The notes below the pieces were generated by a model. The model was given only the letters and a program-made list of their open reading frames with translations, made no database searches and was not told the origin of the DNA. A program made the translations under genes and the position numbers. Of a DNA stretch of 64,000 nt, positions 1 through 9,606 are shown piece by piece. Source of the stretch: Devosia sp. Root685 (GTDB lineage: Bacteria > Pseudomonadota > Alphaproteobacteria > Rhizobiales > Devosiaceae); NCBI RefSeq assembly GCF_001427875.1, contig NZ_LMHK01000002.1:685682-749681 (forward strand), written 5' to 3'. The first letter of the stretch is position 1. Every line of letters starts with the position of its first letter.

Positions 1-200
1 AGGGCGGCGCCATAGCGGGCGCGCAGCGAAGCGTGCTCTTCGGAGTGAGTGAGGTTGAGCCCGGACTTTCCGGCCATAAGAAGTTTGCGACCGACGGTCG
101 GCATGGCTTCGAAGAGCGTTACGGCAAGGCCGGCATCGGCCAGCACTTCCGCTGCCATCAGCCCGGCGGGTCCACCGCCAATGATCGCCACCTGGCTCAC
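1..200 (-). CDS. FAD/NAD(P)-dependent flavoprotein (HI0933/TIGR03862-like), 5' part
   Basis: Only the first 66 codons lie in the window; the gene runs off the left edge. It starts with GTG at 198-200, preceded on its own strand by AAGGA five bases upstream, which decides the start. The N-terminus carries a Rossmann FAD-binding loop (IIGGGPAGLMAA), then the acidic end of beta-2 (LFEAMPTVGRK) and the LLMAGKSGLNLTHSE segment typical of the HI0933/BaiN flavoprotein group, subgroup TIGR03862. These are cytosolic flavin oxidoreductases of poorly defined substrate. It is divergent from the ROK kinase across a 149-base gap. The family call is fairly secure from these motifs, but the rest of the protein cannot be seen. 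Confidence 0.8.
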   Translation of the reverse strand, partial: MSQVAIIGGGPAGLMAAEVLADAGLAVTLFEAMPTVGRKLLMAGKSGLNLTHSEEHASLRARYGAA

Positions 201-349
201 GCTTTGTCCTTCCGATAATGAAGGGCGATCCTTAGCCAGTTTCCGTCCGATGGCGCAAGGTGAGCGCATGTGGGAAAGCCGCCACCCACCGCTGGAACCG
301 GCGAGAACGAGGGGCTAGTGTCGGCCCAATTCAGAGAACAAAAAATTCC

Positions 350-1264
350 ATGATCACCTGCTTTGATATTGGCGGCACGACGATCAAGGGCGCCACCGCC
401 ACCGCGCCGGACAATCTGGCCCCGCTCGGCCGCGTGCCGACGCCGCGCGATGATTTTCCGGCCTTTGTCACGGCCATTGCAGGGCTGATCGAACCGGGCG
501 GCGCTCCTGATGGCGCGCCGGTGGCTATTTCGGTGACCGGGGTAGTCGACCCGGCGAGTGGGCATGTCACCTGCGCCAATATCCCCTGTATCGATGGGCG
601 GAAGCTTGCCCAAGAGTTGGAAGGGCTTTGGGGACGCAGGGTTTTCGTTGCCAATGACGCCGACTGTTTCGTGCTGGCCGAGGCGACGGCCGGCGCGGGG
701 CGTGAGCATCGCGTGGTTTTCGGCGCGATCTTGGGGACCGGCGTCGGCGGCGGAATCGTCGTGGACAAGCGCCTCCATCCCGGTGCGGCGGGGCTGGGCG
801 GCGAATGGGGCCATGGCACCATCGTCGCGACCAAAGTCAGCGTGCCGCCTTATGACGTGCCGCACTTTCCTTGTGGCTGTGGGCTGTCGGGGTGTCTCGA
901 TACCGTTGGCGCGGCGCGCGGTATTGAAAGACTGCACAGGCTTTTGCATGGCACCGACCTTGCTAGCATTGAGGTTGTCTCAAAATGGCTTGCGGGCGAT
1001 GCCAGGGCGGCAGGCACGGTGGATCTCTTCATCGAATTGGTGGCGCAGCCCCTGGCGCTGGTGGTCAACATCCTGGGTCCCGACATCATCGCCGTAGGCG
1101 GCGGGCTCGGGAATAGCCCCGAACTGATTGCCCGGCTCGACGCGGCGGTGCGGCCGCGCATCCTCAGAAAACTCGACCGGCCGCTGGTCGTGCCGGCGCA
1201 ACTGACTGCCGATGCCGGGCTGATTGGGGCCGCAGCGCTCGGGCTTGCCGGAGGCGCTGCATGA
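350..1264 (+). CDS. ROK family sugar kinase
   Basis: A 304-residue cytosolic kinase expected to phosphorylate a hexose or amino sugar with ATP. The N-terminal phosphate-1 loop CFDIGGTTIKGA (residues 4-15), the catalytic region ANDADCF, the glycine-rich GTGVGGGI loop and the cysteine cluster FPCGCGLSGCLD (zinc-binding ROK signature) are all present. The frame is open further upstream to 260, but the ROK fold begins right at the ATG at 350, so that start is chosen; the ribosome binding site there is weak (AGAGAA). The stop overlaps the start of cutC as ATGA, so the two are co-translated. The substrate is not determinable from sequence; N-acetylmannosamine or N-acetylglucosamine kinases are plausible. 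Confidence 0.88.
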   Translation: MITCFDIGGTTIKGATATAPDNLAPLGRVPTPRDDFPAFVTAIAGLIEPGGAPDGAPVAISVTGVVDPASGHVTCANIPCIDGRKLAQELEGLWGRRVFVANDADCFVLAEATAGAGREHRVVFGAILGTGVGGGIVVDKRLHPGAAGLGGEWGHGTIVATKVSVPPYDVPHFPCGCGLSGCLDTVGAARGIERLHRLLHGTDLASIEVVSKWLAGDARAAGTVDLFIELVAQPLALVVNILGPDIIAVGGGLGNSPELIARLDAAVRPRILRKLDRPLVVPAQLTADAGLIGAAALGLAGGAA

Positions 1265-2001
1265 CGCTACTCGAAATCTGTGTCGATACCGCCGCCGGCC
1301 TCCGCGCCGCCCATGCGGGTGGTGCCGATCGCATCGAACTCTGTTCAGCCCTCGAACTGGGTGGACTGACGCCCACTGCGGGCTTGATGGCGCTGGCGGC
1401 AGACATGGGTGTCACCGCCCGTGTCATGATCCGCCCGCGCGCCGGCGATTTCGTCTTTACATCGGACGACCTCGACATGATGCGCGCCGATATTGCCGCG
1501 GTTCGTGCCCTTGGTCTTGAGGGCGTGGTGCTCGGCGCCAATCGCGCGGATGGCAGCCTCGATATGGACATGCTCGCAGCTCTGGTGGAGGCAAGCGGGG
1601 GGCTGAAGAAAACGCTGCATCGCGCCTTCGATCTCGTGCCCGATATTGGCGAAGCGATCGAACAGGCCGTTGTGCTGGGCTTTGATACGATCCTCACCTC
1701 GGGCCGCGCCGCTTCTGCTCCCGCGGGGCTGGATGATCTGGTCCTTGCCCAGCGCATTGCGGCCGGGCGCATTACCATCATGGCGGGTGCTGGGATTGAT
1801 GCCAGCAATGTCGGCACCATCCTTGCCGCAGCGCCGCTCGGGGCCATTCACGGCTCTTGTTCAAGCCCAATTCCGGGCGATAGCGCACCAGCCACGCGGC
1901 TCGGCTTTGTCAGCCCCGGCCGCCGCCAAACCGACGGCGCGCGTGTTGCGGCGCTTAAAACTGCAATCGGCCAAGCAAAAGCCGGTTCTGCAAGTGTTTG
2001 A
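1261..2001 (+). CDS. cutC: CutC-family protein
   Basis: A 246-residue TIM-barrel protein of the CutC family (PF03932). Recognisable stretches are the N-terminal LLEICVDT, the segment ADRIELCSALELGGLTPT, MIRPRAGDFVF, ALGLEGVVLGA and TLHRAFDLV with the conserved histidine and aspartate. CutC was named for copper tolerance in E. coli, but that role is disputed and the biochemical function is open. Here it is translationally coupled to a ROK sugar kinase, which fits a role in amino-sugar metabolism better than copper efflux; that is inference. It is followed by a 180-base gap leading to the chemoreceptor, with no clear terminator seen. Confidence 0.88.
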   Translation: MTLLEICVDTAAGLRAAHAGGADRIELCSALELGGLTPTAGLMALAADMGVTARVMIRPRAGDFVFTSDDLDMMRADIAAVRALGLEGVVLGANRADGSLDMDMLAALVEASGGLKKTLHRAFDLVPDIGEAIEQAVVLGFDTILTSGRAASAPAGLDDLVLAQRIAAGRITIMAGAGIDASNVGTILAAAPLGAIHGSCSSPIPGDSAPATRLGFVSPGRRQTDGARVAALKTAIGQAKAGSASV

Positions 2002-2181
2002 TCTGCCTATGATTTGGGCAATTCATAAGTGCTTCACCATACATTAAGAGGAAAACAATTACATTGCTTGGGTAAACCGCCGGCTTCGCGATCAGAACGT
2101 GCATTGTCACGAAAATGAAATGAAGCGGCGGGAAAAACCCAGGCCGTGCCCCCACGGCGAAGACTGAAAAGGTATTGTCGC

Positions 2182-4191
2182 ATGCGCATTCGCGGCAAGG
2201 TATTGTCTATCGTCGGCATCATGGGCGTTGTCGCCGCGCTGATCACCGGCATCGGCCTCTATGTCGTGGCTGAATATGACCATCAGATTCAACGGCTCGA
2301 CAACTCGTCGAAGCGCGCCCTTTACGGTGAAACCATGAACCGGCTGGTCACCGCCGTGGTCATGGAATCGCGCGGCATCTATGCCGCCGCCAATACCGAA
2401 AAGGCTGCCCCCTTCGCCGAAGGCATCATCACCCAGCTCGGCCGGATCGACGAGGTTATCGCCACCTGGCGCCCGCTGGTTGAAGCGAGCGACATGGCCA
2501 CCTTCGAAAACATGGTCGCCCGTTCGGCCGAGTTCAAAGACTTCCGCACCGAGATCGCCCGCCTCGGCCGCGATGTCGACCCCGCCGAAGCCAATGTGCA
2601 GGGCAATAACGACACCAACCGCGCCAATCGCAAGGCATTCCAGGCCGAAATCGACACCATCGTCGCGGCTGATCTTGAAGCCTATAAAGTCATTCAGGCT
2701 GAGATCGTCGGCTTCCAGGGCACGATGCGGACCCTGCTGCTGGTGACCGCCGGCCTCGGCATTCTCGCCGGCACCGCCGCCGCGCTTTATCTCGGCACCG
2801 CCCAGCTCGGCCGTCCGATCGGCAACCTGACCCTTGCCATGCGCGATCTCTCCGAAGGCAAGTTCGAAACCGAAGTGCCGGGCCTCAACCGCTCCGACGA
2901 AATCGGGGAAATGGCCGAGGCGGTGCAGGTGTTCAAGGACAACGGCATCAAGATGGCGTCCATGACGGCCGGGGAACAGGCTGCGGCCCTGCGCGCCGCT
3001 GCACGAACCAGAACCATGGAAACCTTCCAGGGCCAGTTCGACGACGTGGTGGAAGCGGCCCTTGCCGGCGATTTCAGCCGTGCCATCACCACCCAGTTCG
3101 ACGACGACGACATCACCCGCATTGCGCGGAACTTCAATTCCATGGTGTCGAGCGTTCGCATGGGCCTTGCCGATGCCGGCTCGGTGCTTGCCGCCCTCGC
3201 CGATACCGACCTGACCCAGCGCATGACCGGTTCGCATCAGGGGGCTTTCCTCGAACTCCAGACCGACATGAACCGCGTGGCCGATACGCTGACCGACGTG
3301 GTGACGCGCCTTCGCACCACCTCGCGCGGCGTCAAGGTCGCGACCGGTGAAATCCTTGCCGGCGCCAATGACCTCAGCGAACGTACGACGCGTCAGGCTG
3401 CGACCATCGAGGAAACCTCCGCCACGATGGAACAGCTTGCCGCCGCCGTCGCCGAAAACGCCAAGCGCGCCCAGCGCGGCAGCACGGCAGCCGAGGCGGT
3501 GACGCAATCGGCGGTGCAGAGCGGCCAGGTGATGGACCAGGCGACCGCCGCCATGGGCCGGATCACCACGGCCTCGGAAAAGATCTCCAACATCATCGGC
3601 ATGATCGACGACATCGCGTTCCAGACCAACCTCCTCGCCCTCAACGCCTCCGTCGAAGCGGCACGCGCGGGCGATGCGGGCAAGGGCTTTGCGGTGGTTG
3701 CCGTCGAAGTGCGCCGCCTCGCCCAATCGGCGGCGCAGGCCTCGTCGGAAGTGAAGGTACTGATCGAGCAAAGCGCCCAGGAAGTGGATGGCGGCGCCAA
3801 GCTCGTGTCCGACGCCGCCGGCAAGCTTGGCTCCATGCTGGAAGCCATGCGCGGCAACAGCGCCATGATGGCCGAAATCGCCCGCGAAAGCGGTCAGCAG
3901 GCGCAGGCGATCGAGGAGATCAATGTCGCCGTGCGCCAAATGGACGAAATGACCCAGCACAATGCGGCGCTGGTCGAAGAAACCAACGCGGCCATCGAAC
4001 AGACCGAAGCCCGCGCCAACGAACTCGACACCATTGTCGATGTCTTCCACATCGCCCAGCGCGCGCAACCACAGGAAAAGCCGCAGCCGCGCCGCACCGC
4101 GCCTGTCCCCTCTGCGAGGACCAAGCCGGCTCAGACCCAATATCTGAGCCAGGGCAATGCGGCCGTCGCAAACGACTGGGACGAGTTCTGA
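2182..4191 (+). CDS. methyl-accepting chemotaxis protein
   Basis: A 669-residue transmembrane chemoreceptor. Start ATG at 2182 is chosen because AAAAGG lies about nine bases upstream and the first membrane helix follows at residues 7-29; an upstream in-frame ATG at 2146 lacks this. A periplasmic helical sensor of about 150 residues is followed by a second membrane helix (183-205), a HAMP domain (about 206-258), a second HAMP-like segment (about 300-365) and the cytoplasmic signalling hairpin whose tip contains [20 protein letters not shown]. The C-terminus ends DWDEF, resembling the WxxF-type CheR/CheB tether of other receptors. No ligand can be named. No che genes are nearby, so it must signal to a cluster elsewhere. 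A terminator follows at 4222. Confidence 0.93.
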   Translation: MRIRGKVLSIVGIMGVVAALITGIGLYVVAEYDHQIQRLDNSSKRALYGETMNRLVTAVVMESRGIYAAANTEKAAPFAEGIITQLGRIDEVIATWRPLVEASDMATFENMVARSAEFKDFRTEIARLGRDVDPAEANVQGNNDTNRANRKAFQAEIDTIVAADLEAYKVIQAEIVGFQGTMRTLLLVTAGLGILAGTAAALYLGTAQLGRPIGNLTLAMRDLSEGKFETEVPGLNRSDEIGEMAEAVQVFKDNGIKMASMTAGEQAAALRAAARTRTMETFQGQFDDVVEAALAGDFSRAITTQFDDDDITRIARNFNSMVSSVRMGLADAGSVLAALADTDLTQRMTGSHQGAFLELQTDMNRVADTLTDVVTRLRTTSRGVKVATGEILAGANDLSERTTRQAATIEETSATMEQLAAAVAENAKRAQRGSTAAEAVTQSAVQSGQVMDQATAAMGRITTASEKISNIIGMIDDIAFQTNLLALNASVEAARAGDAGKGFAVVAVEVRRLAQSAAQASSEVKVLIEQSAQEVDGGAKLVSDAAGKLGSMLEAMRGNSAMMAEIARESGQQAQAIEEINVAVRQMDEMTQHNAALVEETNAAIEQTEARANELDTIVDVFHIAQRAQPQEKPQPRRTAPVPSARTKPAQTQYLSQGNAAVANDWDEF

Positions 4192-4221
4192 TCGTTCGCA
4201 ATACAAACCTGCAAGACAAGG

Positions 4222-4257
4222 CGGCGCCCTCATTTGAGCGGCGCCGTTTTCTTGTTT
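4222..4257 (+). terminator. rho-independent terminator after the chemoreceptor gene
   Basis: CGGCGCC at 4222-4228 pairs with GGCGCCG at 4240-4246. The stem extends inward through CTC/GAG with one bulged C, and TTTTCTTGTTT follows. It lies 30 bases after the receptor stop and insulates it from the polysaccharide locus. Confidence 0.85.
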
Positions 4258-4362
4258 CGACGGGCGTTTGGAGGCGTGGTGAAGCCAGACTACTGCCCTG
4301 CAAGACTACCCCCGCAAACGCCGCGGGCCTATCGTAAAAAATCCGTAAATACACATATGACA

Positions 4363-4384
4363 GGTCAATTAATCCGCATTGACC
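4363..4384. promoter_or_regulatory. inverted repeat in the leader of the polysaccharide operon
   Basis: GGTCAAT (4363-4369) and ATTGACC (4378-4384) form a perfect 7-base inverted repeat with an 8-base spacer, about 55 bases before the first start codon of the operon. The dimension suits a dimeric repressor or response regulator. No terminator-like T tract follows. Function is inferred from position only. Confidence 0.4.
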
Positions 4385-4438
4385 CCAAGCCGGTTCGCGC
4401 CAAGACTAAAGCCCTCTTCAGGCTGCGGGGGCACGAAA

Positions 4439-5467
4439 ATGTCGGAAGAGCATAAGGGCGAAGCCTTGCCTTTGGCAGAGGCGAACCCGGACCATCACAC
4501 GGCAGGAATGGCAGAGCCGAGCTTCTCGCTCGGCGGCAAAACCATCTGGATCGCCGGCCACAATGGCATGGTGGGAGACGCTTTGATGCGGCGCCTGAAA
4601 GGCGAAGCCTGCACTCTGCTGACCGTGGATCGGAAGGCGCTCGACCTCACCCGTCAGGCCGAGGTGGAGGCCTTTGTCGGGGAAGCGCAGCCCGATGCCA
4701 TCATCGTTGCTGCCGCCAGGGTTGGTGGCATTCTGGCCAATAGCCGGGACCCCGTGGGGTTTCTGTCCGACAACCTCGCCATCAATCTCAATATCGCCCG
4801 GGCAGCGCATCAGGCAGACATCGACCGCGTGTTGTTTCTCGGCTCAAGCTGCATCTATCCCAAATTCGCAGCCCAGCCGATCAGCGAGGAGGCGCTGCTG
4901 ACCGGCCCGCTTGAGCCGACCAATCAATGGTATGCGCTCGCCAAGATCGCCGCGCTGAAACTGGCGGAAGCCTATCGCCAACAATTCGGCCGCAACTTTA
5001 TCGCCGCCATGCCGACCAATCTTTATGGCCCCCACGACAATTTTGATCTCGAAGGAGGTCACGTTCTCCCTGCCCTCTTGCGCAAGGCCCACGAAGCGGG
5101 GGCGCGCGGCGCCGGCCAGTTCGAACTCTGGGGCACCGGCACGGCGCGGCGGGAATTTCTGCATGTCGATGACTGCGCCGACGCGTTGGTCTTGCTGCTT
5201 CGGACTTATGCCGGGGCCGAACCGGTCAATATCGGCTATGGCGAGGACATCGCGTTGATCGACCTGGCGCGGCTGATCTGCCGGACAGTGGGCTTTGACG
5301 GCGCCATTGCGCTCGACCCCGGCAAGCCCGATGGCACGCCCCGAAAGCTGCTCGATACCAGCCGCCTGCGACGGATGGGATGGCGGCCCAAGATCAGGCT
5401 CGAAGAGGGTCTGGCAGAGACCTATGCCTGGTATCGGGCGCAATTGGCGCGGGGAGTAGCGACATGA
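4439..5467 (+). CDS. fcl: GDP-L-fucose synthase
   Basis: A short-chain dehydrogenase/epimerase converting GDP-4-keto-6-deoxymannose to GDP-L-fucose with NADPH. The Rossmann loop is GHNGMVG, the catalytic SSCIYPK gives Ser and Cys, and the YxxxK pair is in QWYALAK. The GPHDNF segment is typical of Fcl. The protein is 342 residues from ATG 4439 (GGGG eight bases upstream); an internal ATG at 4508 would give 319 residues, nearer the usual family length, so the true start is uncertain. The stop overlaps the next gene as ATGA. It opens the seven-gene polysaccharide run. The partner GDP-mannose 4,6-dehydratase (gmd) is not in the window, so it must be supplied elsewhere. Confidence 0.9.
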   Translation: MSEEHKGEALPLAEANPDHHTAGMAEPSFSLGGKTIWIAGHNGMVGDALMRRLKGEACTLLTVDRKALDLTRQAEVEAFVGEAQPDAIIVAAARVGGILANSRDPVGFLSDNLAINLNIARAAHQADIDRVLFLGSSCIYPKFAAQPISEEALLTGPLEPTNQWYALAKIAALKLAEAYRQQFGRNFIAAMPTNLYGPHDNFDLEGGHVLPALLRKAHEAGARGAGQFELWGTGTARREFLHVDDCADALVLLLRTYAGAEPVNIGYGEDIALIDLARLICRTVGFDGAIALDPGKPDGTPRKLLDTSRLRRMGWRPKIRLEEGLAETYAWYRAQLARGVAT

Positions 5468-6720
5468 AAATCCTGCTGCTCGGCCTCAATTATGCGCCCG
5501 AAATCATCGGCACCGGGCCTTATACAACTGGGCTCGCGGAGGCGCTGGCCGAGCGGGGCCACGAGGTTCAGGCCGTCGTCGGCCAGCCCTATTATCCGCA
5601 ATGGCGCCCACGGCCCGGCCATCGCGGCTGGAGAAGGGAGGATGCTGGCGGCGTCCGCATCTGCCGCGTGCCGCATTTTATCCCCCATCGCCCCAGCGGC
5701 GCGATGCGGCTCATTCATCAATTGAGCTTTGCGCTTGCTGCTGCGCCGATCCTGCTGGGCGAGGCGCTATTCTGGCGGCCGGACCGGGTGATTGCCATCG
5801 CCCCGAGCCTCATGGCCGCGCCTCTGGCGCTGCTTGCGGCGCGCCTTTCTGGCGCCAACTCATGGCTGCATCTTCAGGATTTTGAATTCGAAGCAGCGCT
5901 GGCGACCGGGCTTGTTTCGAACAACCGCCTGATCGCAAACCTGCTCGGTGGGGCGGAGGAGAAAATACTCCGTAGCTTTGACCGGGTGAGCACGATTTCT
6001 CCGGCCATGTGCCGCCGGCTCGCCGAAAAAGGCGTTGCGCGCGAACGCATTGCCGAGCACCGGAACTGGGGCGACCTCGCCCACGTAACGCCCCTCGTTC
6101 GTCCGTCTGCCTTGCGGCAAAAATGGAACATCGCGACGCCCCATGTCGCGCTCTATTCCGGCGCGCTGGGGCGCAAGCAGGGGCTCGATCTGGTTCTGGA
6201 CGCCGCGCGCGCCCTTGCCCACCGGGGCGACATCACCTTCGTGATCTCAGGCAATGGCCCATACCGCGCCGAGCTTGAGGCCACAGCGAGCGACCTCGGC
6301 AATATTCGCTTCTTCGATCTGCAGCCGCGCGAGCATTTGGGCGAGCTTTTGGGGCTCGCGACGGTCCATCTGCTGCCCCAGATTGCCGGTGCAGCCGATC
6401 TCGTCCTGCCGAGCAAGCTCGCCAACATGCTGGCATCCGGCCGTCCTGTCGTCGCGACGGCCGCGAGAGGAACGGGGATTTTCGACGAGATCGAAGGATG
6501 TGGCCTCGCGGTCGAACCTGGCGACGCCATGGCGCTCGCCGCAGCGATCGAGCGGCTTTCCGATGACCCGGCGCTGGCGCAAAAGCTGGGCCAAGCCGCG
6601 CGGCAACGGGCCGAGCGGCGCTGGCACCGCGAAACCATTTTGGCCCACTTCGTCCGCGCCATCGAGGCTGCGGGTCAAAGCCGCGATCCGGCATTGGCCG
6701 CCGAAAGCCTTCGCCCGTGA
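5464..6720 (+). CDS. WcaI-like family 4 glycosyltransferase
   Basis: A 418-residue GT-B glycosyltransferase. The N-terminus (MKILLLGLNYAPEIIGTGPY) and the QPYYPQWRP segment match the WcaI group of colanic-acid-type transferases, which often add fucose. The C-terminal nucleotide-sugar half shows LYSGALGRKQGLDLVL and LPSKLANMLASGRPVVA. Start ATG 5464 overlaps the stop of the fucose synthase as ATGA, in keeping with use of GDP-fucose, though donor and acceptor are not proven. The protein should sit on the cytoplasmic face of the inner membrane and extend the lipid-linked repeat unit started by the ExoY-type transferase at 16459. Confidence 0.85.
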   Translation: MKILLLGLNYAPEIIGTGPYTTGLAEALAERGHEVQAVVGQPYYPQWRPRPGHRGWRREDAGGVRICRVPHFIPHRPSGAMRLIHQLSFALAAAPILLGEALFWRPDRVIAIAPSLMAAPLALLAARLSGANSWLHLQDFEFEAALATGLVSNNRLIANLLGGAEEKILRSFDRVSTISPAMCRRLAEKGVARERIAEHRNWGDLAHVTPLVRPSALRQKWNIATPHVALYSGALGRKQGLDLVLDAARALAHRGDITFVISGNGPYRAELEATASDLGNIRFFDLQPREHLGELLGLATVHLLPQIAGAADLVLPSKLANMLASGRPVVATAARGTGIFDEIEGCGLAVEPGDAMALAAAIERLSDDPALAQKLGQAARQRAERRWHRETILAHFVRAIEAAGQSRDPALAAESLRP

Positions 6721-7922
6721 CGCTCGCGCTCATGGCCGCCGGTATCCTCGGCCTGCTCCTTGCGCTCAGGCATGGCCGGCCCGGTCTGATCTTTCTGAGC
6801 GTGGCAATCCTGCTCTTCCACGCCTTGCCGCTGGCCTTTCTCGACCCTGACTTCATGTCGGCAACGCTGCGAGCCGAGATCAACACCGCGACCGCCATTG
6901 CCGGGCTCGCCAGCCTGGGCTGGTATCTCGGCTATTGGCTCCTTGCGCGGGCGCCGGCCGCAAGCGCTCCGGCCAGAGAGGCGGTCGGTTCGGCCGGGCC
7001 GAAGCGGTTTCACGCCCTGCTGATGCTCGCCTTGCTCGGCTTGATCGCCGCCGCGCCGGGCGGACCGGTTGGTTTCGCCCAGACCGGCTTCCTTCGCTTG
7101 CCTGTCGGGAGCACCCTCTTTTCGGTGACCTACGCCCTTGCCTGTGTCGCCGCTTTCACCACCGCGATCCTTTGCGCCCATGCGGCCGCTGGCAGGTCGG
7201 CACCGCCGTGGGTTTCAATGGGCATGATCCTGTTGGTTTTCTGGCTTTTGGGAGGCCGGATCCAGTTTGCCATCACGGGCATCGCCTTTGGCCTCGTCTT
7301 CCTTGCCCATCGTCGTGTCCGGCTACGGGGCCTCGTTTTGCCAGCCGGGATTGCAGCCATTCTGGTCCTCCTGACACTCAGCTTCCGCCTCACCCTACAA
7401 GGCGAAGCGACCGACCTCGTTGAAGCCATCCGGCTGACCCTTTCTCAACTCTCGCTGCTTGAAAGCTATGCTTTGGCATCTCGCTTCGTCGAGGAAGCCG
7501 GCTATCAGGGCGCACAGTATTGGCAGGTATTGCAGCAGCTGTTTCCGCGCGCGCTCTTCCCCGAAAAGCCTCTGCAGCTGAGCCGGGCACTGCGTCTGAT
7601 GGAGGCGCGGGACGGTCTCGGCGGCCTGACACCGGGGCTGGCCGGCGAAGCTTTTGCCACAGGTGGGTTCATCTGCGTCGCGGCAATGGGCATCGCTTTC
7701 GGCGGTGTGCTGGCGCTGCTCGACAATGCCTATCGCGCCCTTGCCGGGTTGCGCCCCCTCACGCAGGCGCTCGTCGTCAGTCTGATCCCGCTTCTCGCCA
7801 TTTTTGCGCTACGCGGCGGCTTCGACACGGCGATTTTCCGGCTGGCCATTCTCCTTCTCGCCGCCGCCATTGGCAGTTTGTGGCGCACCTACCCGCGCCC
7901 CGCCTCTCGGGTGCTGTCATGA
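6717..7922 (+). CDS. O-antigen/exopolysaccharide polymerase-like membrane protein (Wzy-like)
   Basis: A 401-residue, very hydrophobic protein with roughly ten predicted membrane helices and a longer hydrophilic loop around residues 230-300. Start is GTG at 6717, overlapping the previous stop as GTGA; an ATG lies five codons in. Wzy polymerases share topology rather than sequence, so the call rests on membrane profile, size and position between glycosyltransferases and a flippase-like gene. Its expected job is joining undecaprenyl-linked repeat units in the periplasm. A ligase of the WaaL type would look similar. The stop overlaps the next start as ATGA. Confidence 0.65.
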   Translation: MTLALMAAGILGLLLALRHGRPGLIFLSVAILLFHALPLAFLDPDFMSATLRAEINTATAIAGLASLGWYLGYWLLARAPAASAPAREAVGSAGPKRFHALLMLALLGLIAAAPGGPVGFAQTGFLRLPVGSTLFSVTYALACVAAFTTAILCAHAAAGRSAPPWVSMGMILLVFWLLGGRIQFAITGIAFGLVFLAHRRVRLRGLVLPAGIAAILVLLTLSFRLTLQGEATDLVEAIRLTLSQLSLLESYALASRFVEEAGYQGAQYWQVLQQLFPRALFPEKPLQLSRALRLMEARDGLGGLTPGLAGEAFATGGFICVAAMGIAFGGVLALLDNAYRALAGLRPLTQALVVSLIPLLAIFALRGGFDTAIFRLAILLLAAAIGSLWRTYPRPASRVLS

Positions 7923-8482
7923 CCCATACCGCCTCACGCTATGTCACCAGGGCAATCGACGTCGCGGCAGGCGCGGCGCGCAGCTTCTGGTATCGTCATG
8001 TCTATCTCTCGTGGATCAGTTTTGGCCGAAACGTCACCTTTGCCGGACCAATCCGCTGCGCCGGCGTCACCGGCACGATGGAGATAGGCGACCGGACCTT
8101 TCTTGGGCCAAATATCACCCTCGCCGTAGCCGAAGGCGGCCAGTTGCGACTTGGCCGCGATGTGTCGGTCAATCAGGGCACGATCCTCTCGGCGCGGCAG
8201 ACCGTTTCGATTGGCGATGGCACACGCATTGGAGACGGTTGCAGCATTCGCGACAGCGACCACCGCATCGATCTGGACCTGCCTATTCTCGAGAGTGGTT
8301 ACCTCGTCCGGCCCGTGAGCATCGGCAACACTGTCTGGATCGGCCGCCATGTCACCATCCTGCCGGGCGTGACTATCGGCGATGGCGCGGTGATCGGCGC
8401 CCATAGCCTCGTCAATCGCGACATCCCCGCGAAGGCTCTCGCCTTCGGCACCCCTGCCCGCGTCCACAGGATGCTGCCATGA
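7919..8482 (+). CDS. left-handed beta-helix acyltransferase
   Basis: A 187-residue protein with hexapeptide repeats from about residue 50 on (for example IGDRTFLGPNI, LGRDVSVNQGT, IGDGTRIGDGC) and the usual end: IGNTVWIGRHVTILPGVTIG, then GAHSLVNRDIP and FGTPARV. These enzymes use acetyl-CoA to O-acetylate sugars. A conserved histidine after the coil (RDSDHRI) is the likely catalytic base. The start at 7919 is fixed by ATGA overlap with the polymerase-like gene; the frame is open far upstream but that part is the other gene's shadow. It probably decorates the polysaccharide repeat unit. The exact sugar is unknown. Confidence 0.85.
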   Translation: MTHTASRYVTRAIDVAAGAARSFWYRHVYLSWISFGRNVTFAGPIRCAGVTGTMEIGDRTFLGPNITLAVAEGGQLRLGRDVSVNQGTILSARQTVSIGDGTRIGDGCSIRDSDHRIDLDLPILESGYLVRPVSIGNTVWIGRHVTILPGVTIGDGAVIGAHSLVNRDIPAKALAFGTPARVHRMLP

Positions 8483-9606
8483 AAGCCGCACGGCACATTG
8501 CGGGCCTCGCCCTTGCCGCTGCGCCACCGGGCAGCCTGTTTCTGGCCCAGACCTGGCTCGTGGCCACCGGGCAGGCTGATGCGGTGCTCTCGCTCGCTAA
8601 ATATGTTGGGCTTTTGGGGCTCGTGTTCTTCGCCTTCGATGGCAGTTCCGGGCTCATTCCCGCCATGCTCCGGCTGCGGCACGACCACGCCGCGATGCGG
8701 TCCGCTTACCTCGTCTATCGCGCCGGGATCGCGGCATTGCTCGTGACCGTGCTTCCAATCCTCTGGCATGTCGCCCCCGCCGATACCGCTACCCTTTTGC
8801 CCTTCCTTGCTATTGCCCTGTTGTTGCGGTTTCCCCTTCTCGACGCCGATCTGGACCGGCGCGGGTTTCAGCATTGGGCCATGCTGCTGCAAAACGGCTG
8901 GATGCTGCCGCTATGCCTCGCCGCGGTTCTCGGCGGCGAAATTACCGCCGAAATGGCCGGTCATGCAGCGCTCTGGAGCAGCGCAGTGCTCGCCGCGATA
9001 CATGTGCTTTTCGTTCGCCGCGATCGTCCCACAATGAGGGCCGGCTTCACCCCAGCGCTCGTCGAAATCACCACCATCATGGGAACGCAGGGCGTCGGCC
9101 AACTCTATGGCCGCGCCACCCTCTTCGTCCTCGGCGCAAGTTTTACCGGCCCCCTGCCCGCACTGATCGTCTATGCCAAGCAGGCGTTCAACGCGGCGGG
9201 CCTGCTTGTCGCCTATCTGCGGCGGATCGAGCTGACGCGGCACCGGACGAGCATGGGTCTCAGCCTTACGGGCCAAGCTAACCTGGCGCTCGTAGCCGGA
9301 ATTCTGGTGACGCTGGCCGCCCCACCCTTAGGAGTATCCCATGGTTTGGTTCTGGCGCTCATTGCCTGGCAGAGCCTCGAAAAACTCTCCGCCACCGCCA
9401 TTTACGCCTTCCAGTTGCAAAACAGACATCGCCTGTCCCTTGTTGGCCTCACATGCGTCTGCGTCCTTGGCCTCACGGGTTTAGCGCTCGCTCTGATGCA
9501 AACATCGCCACTCTTCTTCGTCGCTTTCGAAACACTCGGTTATGGCGCGGTGCTGTCGCTTTGGCTCTGGAGCACCAAAGGACAGGCGGAGAAAGTCCGC
9601 CCATGA
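8479..9606 (+). CDS. flippase-like membrane protein (Wzx-like)
   Basis: A 375-residue protein with about ten hydrophobic helices, coupled to the acyltransferase by ATGA. Layout and position suggest the oligosaccharide translocase (Wzx, MATE/MOP superfamily) that flips lipid-linked repeat units. It is shorter than typical Wzx proteins (about 420-500 residues), which usually have 12-14 helices, so it may be a reduced form or a different membrane component. No other flippase candidate is seen in the locus. The C-terminus overlaps the start of the next glycosyltransferase by ATGA. Confidence 0.6.
   Translation: MKAARHIAGLALAAAPPGSLFLAQTWLVATGQADAVLSLAKYVGLLGLVFFAFDGSSGLIPAMLRLRHDHAAMRSAYLVYRAGIAALLVTVLPILWHVAPADTATLLPFLAIALLLRFPLLDADLDRRGFQHWAMLLQNGWMLPLCLAAVLGGEITAEMAGHAALWSSAVLAAIHVLFVRRDRPTMRAGFTPALVEITTIMGTQGVGQLYGRATLFVLGASFTGPLPALIVYAKQAFNAAGLLVAYLRRIELTRHRTSMGLSLTGQANLALVAGILVTLAAPPLGVSHGLVLALIAWQSLEKLSATAIYAFQLQNRHRLSLVGLTCVCVLGLTGLALALMQTSPLFFVAFETLGYGAVLSLWLWSTKGQAEKVRP

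Noticed and set aside
2107..4233. Long minus-strand open frame of about 708 codons across the chemoreceptor
   Set aside because: It is rich in His, Gly and Arg with no domain pattern and is antisense to a clear chemoreceptor; a GC-rich shadow frame.
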